From: CAYWWY01 sp964462525
GTDB lineage: Bacteria > Thermotogota > Thermotogae > MWEM01
Length of the DNA stretch: 64,000 bases
Reading direction: 5' to 3'
Assembly (NCBI GenBank): GCA_964462525.1
Contig: CAYWWY010000009.1
Coordinates: 30,951-94,950 of the forward strand
Each line of letters starts with the position of its first letter. The stretch's first letter is position 1. Made by a program: the position numbers and the translations under genes. The notes under the pieces were generated by a model. It was not told the origin of the DNA and did not search any database. It was given only the letters and a program-made list of their open reading frames with translations. Below are positions 38,704-46,422 of this stretch, piece after piece.

Positions 38704-39570
38704 TCACGGCTTTAACGCCATCATTTGGACCTTCGCCATGCCCAACAAGCATGCATCGTCCATCAGTCGGGACACAACGATGGTTGGGACTCCCAGCATG
38801 GGTGAAAGTTGGGTTTTCAAAGCCATCCGGGTCCTTTCTTCAAAATGGTTCCATTGCTTGCTCACGCTCCCAGCCAAAACGATCAAAGATGGATCCAACA
38901 GATTGGTGAGCCTTCCTAACAAAGTACCTAAAACCTCCGAGAAATGATCAATTACCGCTTTTGCGCTGAAATCTGTTTTCATACGGTCGCTCTCGAAGAT
39001 AGAAGGCGCGTCGTTCAAATCGGTGCCTGTGGTTCTTTGATACTGTTGAACGATTCCTGGACCTGAAAGGATCCGCTCCAAAGGCTCATGTTCTTTCGAG
39101 ACTCTGTTCCAAGCAATCGACCCCGCCAAACCATGGGATCCAGCAATGGGACGACCGCCTGATACGACACCTAACCCCAGCCCCGTACCCATAATCAAAT
39201 AGAGATAATCTTGCTCCGATTGCGCCATTCCCATCCAACCCTCTCCAATGGCCCCCGCCATTCGGTCGTCGGATACGAATACGCGCACCCCTAACTTCTG
39301 TTCCAACCTCTTTCGATTGGGAAGGGTTTGCTCGTGAAAGGCATTGGGAATCCATAGGCGCTCTTCTTGGGGGATATAGGCTCCGGCAATGGAAATGCCC
39401 AATGAATCGAGTCCTTTCTCCCACTGGAGCCAGTCGGACAATTGGCTTTCGATGGTGGCAAAGTCTTTCGGGGTCGAAAAAGTCAGTTTATCACGCAACC
39501 GTCCATCAGAGCCAACATAAGCTCTTCGGCAATGCGATCCTCCGATGTCGACACAAAGAAAGTCATTCAT
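38704..39570 (-). CDS. ROK-family sugar kinase
   Basis: 288-residue ROK protein with phosphate loops CVDIGGSHCRRAYVG and IMGTGLGLGVVSGGRPIAGSHGLAGSIAWN. The usual ROK zinc motif (CxCGxxGC) is absent; HEPLERILSGPGI occupies that place. No N-terminal HTH, so a kinase rather than a repressor. Start ATG 39570 after AAAGGTGAG; it is 6 bases below the GntR gene. Predicted to phosphorylate the hexose or amino sugar released in the pathway. Confidence 0.87.
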   Translation of the reverse strand: MNDFLCVDIGGSHCRRAYVGSDGRLRDKLTFSTPKDFATIESQLSDWLQWEKGLDSLGISIAGAYIPQEERLWIPNAFHEQTLPNRKRLEQKLGVRVFVSDDRMAGAIGEGWMGMAQSEQDYLYLIMGTGLGLGVVSGGRPIAGSHGLAGSIAWNRVSKEHEPLERILSGPGIVQQYQRTTGTDLNDAPSIFESDRMKTDFSAKAVIDHFSEVLGTLLGRLTNLLDPSLIVLAGSVSKQWNHFEERTRMALKTQLSPMLGVPTIVVSRLMDDACLLGMAKVQMMALKP

Positions 39571-39576
39571 CACTGC

Positions 39577-40314
39577 TCACCTTTCCAGCTGGATCTCGAC
39601 ACAGTAGTTGTCCGAGCGCATCCAAGATTTTGTGTATTCCACCACTTGTCCGGTATGATCATAGGCGATTCGTTCCACATAGAACCCCGCAAACGGATAC
39701 TGGACTTCCAGTGTTACGCAGTCATCTTCATCCAACATTGTGGCGAAGTATTTCTCTATTGCGCGTACAATGCGAATATGGTACGTTTGCTCCAGGAATA
39801 CATAAAGAGATCCGGAAAAGTCATAAGAGAGGAGTTGGGGAACAAGATACTCGGGAGCATAGAAGGTTTGTATCCCCAAAGGCTTTTGATCAGCGGTTCT
39901 CAATCGTCTCAACCACACGACTTTGCTTTTTGGAGAGATGGCAAAGATTTTTGCGAGCGCATCGTCGCATTCAATCCAGCCTTTTTCCAACACAACTGAT
40001 CCCGCCTTGACCCCTTTCGCATGGAGTTCCTGGGTAAAGCTGGTCAATTCTCTTGGACCTTGTTTGATCCGCAGGTCCAAAACAAAGGTTCCTTTTCCTT
40101 GCCTTTTCACAAGAAGACCTTCATTGACCAAGGTTTGGATGGCTTGGCGGACGACAGCAAGCGAAACAGCGTACTGCTGGGCAAGCTCTTGCTGCACAGG
40201 AATCTGTGAACCAGGTTCCCAGCACCCCGAAAGGATTTTATCTCGAAAGATCCGCTGCAATTGCATATACATTGGCAACGGGGATGAAAGATCAATCTGA
40301 GCTGGTTCGGCCAT
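39577..40314 (-). CDS. GntR-family (HutC/UTRA) repressor of the sugar operon
   Basis: 245-residue transcription factor: N-terminal winged helix (about 10-75, LPMYMQLQRIFRDKILSG ... VRQAIQTLVNEGLLVKRQGKGTFV) and C-terminal UTRA ligand-binding domain (about 90-240) with ending DNYCVEIQLER. ATG 40314 has an ideal AAAGGAGGT just upstream. First gene of the operon and probably autoregulated through the 15-base palindrome inside its own promoter. The effector is expected to be a sugar phosphate from this pathway. Confidence 0.93.
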   Translation of the reverse strand: MAEPAQIDLSSPLPMYMQLQRIFRDKILSGCWEPGSQIPVQQELAQQYAVSLAVVRQAIQTLVNEGLLVKRQGKGTFVLDLRIKQGPRELTSFTQELHAKGVKAGSVVLEKGWIECDDALAKIFAISPKSKVVWLRRLRTADQKPLGIQTFYAPEYLVPQLLSYDFSGSLYVFLEQTYHIRIVRAIEKYFATMLDEDDCVTLEVQYPFAGFYVERIAYDHTGQVVEYTKSWMRSDNYCVEIQLER

Positions 40315-40345
40315 AGGACCTCCTTTACCCAAAAAGATTATAATG

Positions 40346-40374
40346 ATTATACTCTTTCGTATCATACGAATCAA
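40346..40374 (-). promoter_or_regulatory. Promoter of the GntR sugar operon
   Basis: On the minus strand TTGATT (40374-40369), 17-base spacer, TATAAT (40351-40346). A second TATAAT copy follows at 40342-40337. The first ATG of the operon is 31 bases below the -10. The spacer is almost filled by a perfect palindrome. Confidence 0.85.
40356..40370. promoter_or_regulatory. GntR operator palindrome
   Basis: TTCGTAT-C-ATACGAA is a perfect 7-1-7 inverted repeat lying between the -35 and -10 of the operon. Its size and place fit a dimeric HutC/GntR regulator blocking RNA polymerase. Assignment to the GntR encoded immediately downstream is inference. Confidence 0.8.
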
Positions 40375-40478
40375 TCATCATAATCGCCCTTGTAATATGC
40401 AGGAGAGAAACCTGAACCGGTTACATAGAGAATGCTCATGATCTATGAGAATTTCAAACGCTTCCTATACTATCGCAT

Positions 40479-42584
40479 TCATTCTTCAGAATAGTCAGAT
40501 AAGGCAGCGTGTTTCATAGGTTTTTTGAAAAAGAGAAAGAGAGAAACGACAAGAATGGTATTTATGAGAGATATGGCAGCAAAAAGGTTCCACCTTGGAC
40601 TACCAGAAGCGATGCTCCCCACCAATGAACTGATTTTGATGCTCATAGGAAAATCTGTATCGTTCGGAATAAAGATCAAGGGGGCGAGAAATCCGTTCCA
40701 AGCGCTCAAAAAGGCAACCATCGCGGAAGGAACCAGGGTTGGAATGGAAAGCGGAAAGAGAATCCGCCAGAAGAACCGCAATCCGGTAGCTCCCTCCATT
40801 CGCGCTAGATCCTCTAGGCTTTTCGGGAACCGATGAAAAAAAGCGTTCATCGAGAATAGGGAAAAAGGAATACTGCTCGAGACATAGATCAATACCAAGG
40901 GAAGATAGCTGTGGATGGCAGTTAATCCGCGGAACATCACAAACAAAGGAATGAGGGTATGCATGCCGCCAAAAAAACCGATCACAGTAAATACCGACAA
41001 AAGGCTGTTTGAGACAACTTTTCTCATAGTTTTAAGCGCATAAGCAGCTGGGAAACACAGAACGGGTGTGATCAGCATTACAGGCAAGGATAGACGCAGG
41101 GAGTTGACCAGATGCTGGAAGATCCTCTCTTTTTCCCACGCATCGACAAATGGCCGAACGGTCCAACCCAGGGGTGGTCCTTCAGAAAGAAAGACTGTCG
41201 TGCTCATGGGAGAGAAGGCCATCCGAATTAAAACAAAAAGACTCAGGAAAGACAGAAGAAGGATCAAACACATTCCGGCTCCCATTACCACCGAAAAAGC
41301 GCGAAAGCGAAAGATGGAAGCATCTTTCCTGCTTTTCCTGCGTCGAATGGGGAGAAGAAACCAAACAAATAACGCGAAGATCGACGGAGCGTACAACCCC
41401 CTCAGCCAACCTGCTTGTGTTAGGGAAAAGGACATCAGAAGAAAATCCAACGCTACCGCAAAACCCATGCCATGTTGCACGAACCATCGCAGCGAAAAGG
41501 ATTTGGATTCCTCTGTTTTGCTTTCCTGACTTCGATTCCTTCTTTGCTCCAAGAACCATCCGATCGATGCCAGAAGATAGGCAAGAAAACGGACCAGCCA
41601 AAAGGGCCCTTGGAATACAAGGTGAAGAAACAGGACCATCACAGGGCCCGCTTTTTTCACCCGATCGCTTTTGACAGACAACCACAAAAACAAAAACCCT
41701 AGGACAACCAACGCCATCATGAACGAGTAGGCCGAAGCCAGTCCGTAATTTTCTCGATTCTGAAACTGCTCATAGACAAAGATTTCAAGGGTGGATGTAG
41801 CCCCCACTATGTTCCGTTGGGTAATCCCGCTGACCAAAGGCGGGCCTCCCGCGGTCAGAAGATAGATCACCGTAAACTCCTTGAAGAAACGGATGAAATT
41901 CAAGATAATCATGATGGTTATGGAGGGCTGAATGGATGGCCAAAAGAGATGCCGAGCTATTATCCACCGACTCGCGCCATCCATCCGGAACGATTCGAGA
42001 AGATTTTTCGGGTTTTTCTGAATGCTTCCCAAAAAGACAAAGGTGGTTAACGGAAGCGATAACCAGACCACGATCAACCCGCTGACCAGAAAAGCGGCGA
42101 GGGGTTGCGTCATCAGGTTGAGGGTAAGACCGGTCCACTGGCTCAAAAGCGAAATCCCTGCCGGACCATGTAAGATTGCTCTCCAGATCGGAACAAGGAT
42201 AAACGGCGGAACGGACCAGGGAATCAGAAGGGCCAGGTAGATCCAGCGGGAAAGCCTCTCAGAAAAGGCCATAGTGCAGGCTGTGAGAAAAGCTCCCAAA
42301 ATGCTGAGCGTGGTGGTCGCAAAGGAAAAGAGGATGGAAAGGTTAAGACTGAGTACAAACCCTCCATCAGAGAGGATCATTTCGAAATTCTCCAGACCGG
42401 TAAAGAGTCGAACGCCATGGGCGTCATAAAAGAAGGAATCGCGTAACGCGCGAATCGATGGAAACACGCCGATCCAAAAGACGATTATGAGGACTGGCGT
42501 GAGAAAAAGGCCCGTTGTAAGCAGACCTTTCTTAGTCAAGAAGAAGCTCGATCCTCTTGACCATCTTGATCGCGTTTTGTCCAT
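40479..42584 (-). CDS. Fused two-half ABC sugar permease (MalF-MalG fusion)
   Basis: 701-residue membrane protein carrying both permease halves of a carbohydrate ABC importer in one chain. The first half has EAA loop ESFRMDGASRWIIARHLFW (from about residue 197) and the second DLARMEGATGLRFFWRILFPL (from about 592). An extra hydrophobic linker of several helices (about 300-430) with a basic cytoplasmic stretch joins them. Start uncertain: ATG 42584 overlaps the upstream gene by 53 bases; a TTG at 42539, near that gene's stop, would also give a complete first helix. No ATPase gene nearby. Confidence 0.88.
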   Translation of the reverse strand: MDKTRSRWSRGSSFFLTKKGLLTTGLFLTPVLIIVFWIGVFPSIRALRDSFFYDAHGVRLFTGLENFEMILSDGGFVLSLNLSILFSFATTTLSILGAFLTACTMAFSERLSRWIYLALLIPWSVPPFILVPIWRAILHGPAGISLLSQWTGLTLNLMTQPLAAFLVSGLIVVWLSLPLTTFVFLGSIQKNPKNLLESFRMDGASRWIIARHLFWPSIQPSITIMIILNFIRFFKEFTVIYLLTAGGPPLVSGITQRNIVGATSTLEIFVYEQFQNRENYGLASAYSFMMALVVLGFLFLWLSVKSDRVKKAGPVMVLFLHLVFQGPFWLVRFLAYLLASIGWFLEQRRNRSQESKTEESKSFSLRWFVQHGMGFAVALDFLLMSFSLTQAGWLRGLYAPSIFALFVWFLLPIRRRKSRKDASIFRFRAFSVVMGAGMCLILLLSFLSLFVLIRMAFSPMSTTVFLSEGPPLGWTVRPFVDAWEKERIFQHLVNSLRLSLPVMLITPVLCFPAAYALKTMRKVVSNSLLSVFTVIGFFGGMHTLIPLFVMFRGLTAIHSYLPLVLIYVSSSIPFSLFSMNAFFHRFPKSLEDLARMEGATGLRFFWRILFPLSIPTLVPSAMVAFLSAWNGFLAPLIFIPNDTDFPMSIKISSLVGSIASGSPRWNLFAAISLINTILVVSLFLFFKKPMKHAALSDYSEE

Positions 42585-43620
42585 CAATATCTACACTTTC
42601 GCCGATCTTCACCGTTCGAAGAGGGCCGGGGTTTTCCGGAATGAGAAGGCCGTCCATTTCAAAAGCCAAGATCCAGATGCCTCCGCTTTCATCCAAAAGA
42701 TCCGAGGCATCGTAATGCATCTCGTAGGAATCCAGGGCGGTGAAACGGACTGTATCGGTTTCGGTCATTCCCAGATAATCTGCCAGCAAACGCGCCAGAT
42801 GGATTCCCCGATACTGGTATATATGCTGCCTTCCCGTGGAGCGGGTATGCATCCCGACTCCTTCGACAACATACTCCGAATCGACCAGATCCTTCAAAGG
42901 AATGGTCCTGATCCGCCCGCCGACTATCAGTTCCAGTTCATAGTTTTCTTCTGAGCGATCGACCTCTTCCAGCCCAAGCTGAATCGAAACAAGATCTTTC
43001 ACCCAATACATGCTTGACACATCCCCTACCGTTGTGGGATGAATCTGTTCCCCATTCATCATCCAGGCAACAAAGATCGAATCAGGATCCATCTCATTCG
43101 ACTCAAACCCGACTGAATATCCGTCCAGAGCGGTGAGTGTAACGGAATAACCGGCATTCCAGAGGTCTTTGTAAAACGCAAAAGGATGGTGATCACCAGA
43201 GAGATCACTCATCGAAACAATGATCCATAGAGGGATTCCAACGTAGGTGCGGATGGTACCCTGCTGCTCATAGGAGCATTCTTCGACATGAGATCCGCAC
43301 AAAACCAGTTTTTCCGCATCCCGTAAAGAAAACTCAACCTGGCGCGCCCCGGTGATCGTAAGACGCCAACCTTCAGCCTCGACCGGTTCTTCAACAATAC
43401 TGGGGCTGGGCTCTCCCATAAGCAAACAATCGGAGTCTCCATACCGATCTGCTAGGGTATTCAGAGTGCCATGAAAGTCTGTTTGGATTGGGATCTGGTG
43501 GAGGATTGACAAAACCGGATCTTCAAGATCCACCCGAAGGTCACCTTGGATGAGGGTGAGAGCGGGCCACGCCAAAGAACTGACAAGGATTAGAATAAGC
43601 GCGGTCAAAGTCTTTTTCAC
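42532..43620 (-). CDS. Exported protein with two tandem sulfite-oxidase-like domains
   Basis: 362 residues; GTG start after AAAGGAG with 9-base spacing, then signal peptide KKTLTALILILVSSLAWPA. Two homologous units follow (about 95-215 and 235-360). Each has a 'Y-x-GI-x-L' step (TYVGIPLWII, QYRGIHLARLLADYLG), a 'VTLTALDGYSVGF / VRFTALDSYEMHY' strand pair, a 'FVAWMMNGEQI / ILAFEMDGLLI' step and a closing 'WVKDLVSIQL / MVKRIELLL'. This pattern resembles the molybdopterin-binding-fold domain of sulfite oxidases as found in surface proteins lacking cofactor. It is sandwiched between a fused permease and its binding protein. Function unknown. Confidence 0.7.
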   Translation of the reverse strand: MKKTLTALILILVSSLAWPALTLIQGDLRVDLEDPVLSILHQIPIQTDFHGTLNTLADRYGDSDCLLMGEPSPSIVEEPVEAEGWRLTITGARQVEFSLRDAEKLVLCGSHVEECSYEQQGTIRTYVGIPLWIIVSMSDLSGDHHPFAFYKDLWNAGYSVTLTALDGYSVGFESNEMDPDSIFVAWMMNGEQIHPTTVGDVSSMYWVKDLVSIQLGLEEVDRSEENYELELIVGGRIRTIPLKDLVDSEYVVEGVGMHTRSTGRQHIYQYRGIHLARLLADYLGMTETDTVRFTALDSYEMHYDASDLLDESGGIWILAFEMDGLLIPENPGPLRTVKIGESVDIDGQNAIKMVKRIELLLD

Positions 43621-43650
43621 TTATATCATCTCCTTTTTCTGTTCTTTCTT

Positions 43651-45168
43651 TTATTCAGAGTTGACTTCGATAAGTCGTTGGGCTTCTTGAATCGCTTGAT
43701 CGACGGTCATCTGGCCAGTATAAACAAACCGAAGAATCTTCCAAAAGACAGACTTCCACACGCCAAAAACTGCCGACGTGGGGAGAGAGATCCCATATTC
43801 CAAGCTTTTTTCATAGGCATGCCGTACGGAATCGGGCAGATCCATCTGAGCTAAGATTGTGGGACTGAAGGGGATTTTAAAGTATTGTTCGCAAAAAGGC
43901 TTTAGTACGATTGGAGAGGAGAGATAGTCCAGTAGTCTTCGGGCCAAGATGGGTTGGCGCGTGTGTTGGGATATAGCCAACCCTTTTACATCCAAAACAG
44001 GCCGAAAGTATCGGTTTTCTTGGGTATAGTAGGGAAAGGGGTGGATGGCATGGGGGATCTCCAAATGAATAAAAGACTCGAGCATGTATGAGCCGGAAAG
44101 AATCATCGCCACCCTTCCCGCAGTGAAGAGTGCATGCATTGGATCGCGTTCCTCGACAACCAAAGACCCTTCCCGGGTGCGCTCCAGAATCCATTCCAAG
44201 GCTTTTTTGGTGCTTCCATCGAGGAGGTTGACCCGGCCGTCATCTTCTAGAAGAGGATCTTTTCCAAAAGCGGTGATAATGGGCACAAACCAATACAAAG
44301 AATAGGCATTCCAGCAAATGGGAATGGTCCCTTTTCCTGTAACGATTTCTTTCAGCTGCAGCAGGTCTTGGTCGGTTCTGGGTTGGAAGGGTTCGCCGGT
44401 CAGTTCGGGATTGGTAAAGATCACCTGTGTATCGGTGTAGAGCGGATGAGCATAGATGGCTTGTTCCCACACAAAGGCGCTATCGAGCGCGGGAGCTATG
44501 TGGGCGATGCGTTGTGGGTTTTGATGGTAGAGGTAATCCAATCGCTGGAGGATTTGGTTGAGCACCAGGGGTTCGATATGGTTGGGCTCGATCAAGAACA
44601 GATCGGGCAAAGGTTGTCTTGCCCGATGATACGCCCTTAACCGATCGGGAATCCCGGGAATATCAAGAACTTTGATCTCCAAACCAAACCACTTTGCATA
44701 GCGTTCGATCGATTCTTTGAGAAAACCGACCCCTTCGCGCGAGAGCCACACTTCGAGGGTTTTTCCTTGCGTCTGTTCTCCTGAAACCTCCAAGAGATCA
44801 AAAGGTACAGGCTCCTGTAGACCGATCCGAAGAACAGGGATCTCTTGGGAAAAATCTACATCCACTTGATGAAGCTGCTCAGCCAAACATTCTTCTTCCC
44901 AGATCCAACTCTCTCCCTGGTATTCTATCCGAATCCAGTAGATCTCATCCATCACTGGAAGCAAAAAACTCAACGGGATGGTTTTGTCAGAAGTTGCGTG
45001 GCTATCCCAAACCAGAAGATCCTCCCATGTCCATGTTCGGTCGATTTGATCATTTATAAGCACGCGAACAGAGGTTTGTGAAAAGGAAAGCAAAGGCAAG
45101 GATAATGAAAGAAGGATCAAAGTACAAAAAACGAAAGCCGAACCAAAAGACTTGGAACGAAAAAACAA
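43651..45168 (-). CDS. Sugar-binding protein with extra N-terminal domain
   Basis: 505 residues from TTG 45168, chosen because AAGGAGG lies exactly 8 bases upstream and the product then begins with a signal peptide (FFRSKSFGSAFVFCTLILLSLSLPLLSFS). The frame continues to an ATG at 45216 without a good site. An extra domain of about 100 residues (RTWTWEDLLVWD..., IPLSFLLPVMDEI) precedes a family-1 binding protein (about 120-505; GRVAMILSGSYMLESF, DVKGLAISQ). The extra domain faintly resembles the modules in the next gene. Supplies substrate to the fused permease. Confidence 0.83.
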   Translation of the reverse strand: MFFRSKSFGSAFVFCTLILLSLSLPLLSFSQTSVRVLINDQIDRTWTWEDLLVWDSHATSDKTIPLSFLLPVMDEIYWIRIEYQGESWIWEEECLAEQLHQVDVDFSQEIPVLRIGLQEPVPFDLLEVSGEQTQGKTLEVWLSREGVGFLKESIERYAKWFGLEIKVLDIPGIPDRLRAYHRARQPLPDLFLIEPNHIEPLVLNQILQRLDYLYHQNPQRIAHIAPALDSAFVWEQAIYAHPLYTDTQVIFTNPELTGEPFQPRTDQDLLQLKEIVTGKGTIPICWNAYSLYWFVPIITAFGKDPLLEDDGRVNLLDGSTKKALEWILERTREGSLVVEERDPMHALFTAGRVAMILSGSYMLESFIHLEIPHAIHPFPYYTQENRYFRPVLDVKGLAISQHTRQPILARRLLDYLSSPIVLKPFCEQYFKIPFSPTILAQMDLPDSVRHAYEKSLEYGISLPTSAVFGVWKSVFWKILRFVYTGQMTVDQAIQEAQRLIEVNSE

Positions 45169-45286
45169 CGAAAACGCCTCCTTTTCAATGGATGGAAGGC
45201 TGACGCGTTTCCACATCAACCCTATCGGCTTGTGTCCATAGGCAGGCCCTTAGGGCAGCAAGCTCGGAGGGGAACGATTCGAATGG

Positions 45287-45295
45287 ATTATACCA
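45287..45295 (-). promoter_or_regulatory. Extended -10 promoter of the second transport cluster
   Basis: TGG-TATAAT on the minus strand, 119 bases above the TTG start at 45168. No convincing -35 at 16-18 bases. The long leader includes a short CCCTAAGGG-type hairpin but no riboswitch I recognise. Confidence 0.6.
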
Positions 45296-45315
45296 CAAAA
45301 CGCTTACAGAACCAT

Positions 45316-46302
45316 CTATCGATCCTCGAGCCCTTTCTCATGACCGTTTTGAGTAATTCGATCGGCTTGGACCAAGACATGGTCGGGGATTTCAATACCC
45401 ATTGCTTGTGCTCGATCGAGATTGATATACAGAATCAAGAAGTCTGCACTGAGCACTCTAGATTCCAGATGGGATGGCGAAACTCCTTGGAGGATCTGAT
45501 AGACAAGTCGTCCTGTTTCCAATCCGACGCTGTAATCATCAAAAGCCAAACCAGCTATGCCAACCTCTTTAGCGAGGGAAATCGCCCCTGCCATAATGGG
45601 TATGTTGGAGGCTTCCGCAATCTGTCCGATCGCAGAGATGATCGAGGCAGCCATATTATCCTTTCCGATATAGAGGAAATCGAGGTCTTCCACCACTGCA
45701 TCCAAAGCGCTGATCATCTCTGATGGGCTGCTCCCCCTTATTTCTATCAGTGACAAACCCAATTTCCCACAGGCGGTTCGGGCAGCCTCTGTAATGAAAA
45801 CCGAATTGGCTTCTTCCGGATTGTAAATGATTCCGACGCGTTCCGATTGAGGCGTAATCTCTTTCATTAACTGGATTTGTGTTTCAACCGGCGCCATATC
45901 GCTTATGCCTACCACATTACTGCTGTTTATGCCCAGTTTTTCTACTAAAGAAGCGCTCACAGGATCGGTAACGGCAGAAAAGACGACAGGAAGATCTTGT
46001 ATGGTATTGGCCAGAGCTTGTGCTGAAGGGGTGGATATCCCCACTACGAGATCCAGTTTGCTGCTCGAAAACTGCTGAGCGATAGATGTGGCCCTATTCA
46101 TGTCCCCTTGGGCGGTCTCGTAGAACTCTTTATAATGCTCTCCTTGGATCATTCCATAATTCGCCAATTGATCCAAGATGCCTTGCCGAACCGATTCCAA
46201 AGCCGGATGTTCGACAATGGCCGTTATACCGATGTGTTTCATGGAGAAGGTTGCTGTGATCATGAACGCGCTTAAAACGAGGAATACCAATGCCTTTTTC
46301 AA
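45316..46302 (-). CDS. ABC transporter substrate-binding protein (TrpX/ABC_sub_bind family)
   Basis: 328 residues from TTG 46302, which follows AAGGAGG by 8 bases. Signal peptide LKKALVFLVLSAFMITATF, then the periplasmic-binding fold of the ABC_sub_bind family: IGITAIVEHPALESVRQGILDQL, FSAVTDPVSASLV, VGIIYNPEEANS, YIGKDNMAAS and GLETGRLVYQIL. Related proteins bind tryptophan or other small aromatic compounds. No permease or ATPase neighbour is present, so it looks like an orphan. In-frame sequence upstream to ATG 46416 encodes a hydrophobic helix but lacks a suitable site. Confidence 0.85.
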   Translation of the reverse strand: MKKALVFLVLSAFMITATFSMKHIGITAIVEHPALESVRQGILDQLANYGMIQGEHYKEFYETAQGDMNRATSIAQQFSSSKLDLVVGISTPSAQALANTIQDLPVVFSAVTDPVSASLVEKLGINSSNVVGISDMAPVETQIQLMKEITPQSERVGIIYNPEEANSVFITEAARTACGKLGLSLIEIRGSSPSEMISALDAVVEDLDFLYIGKDNMAASIISAIGQIAEASNIPIMAGAISLAKEVGIAGLAFDDYSVGLETGRLVYQILQGVSPSHLESRVLSADFLILYINLDRAQAMGIEIPDHVLVQADRITQNGHEKGLEDR

Positions 46303-46422
46303 CTTCAGTCCCTCCTTATGAATGATGATCCCTCCGATCCGGGACAATAAGTACAGACCGTAAAGGGCTCCCCAAACCAGGAACCAACCGCACAGAAAAT
46401 GAATGGAGAAAAGCATCCCTTT

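Noticed and set aside
39402..40010. 202-codon plus-strand frame opposite the ROK and GntR genes
   Set aside because: Lies antisense to two well-recognised genes and has no natural protein features.
40375..40478. Possible terminator CTCAT/ATGAG after the fused permease
   Set aside because: Stem of only five pairs with no T-run.
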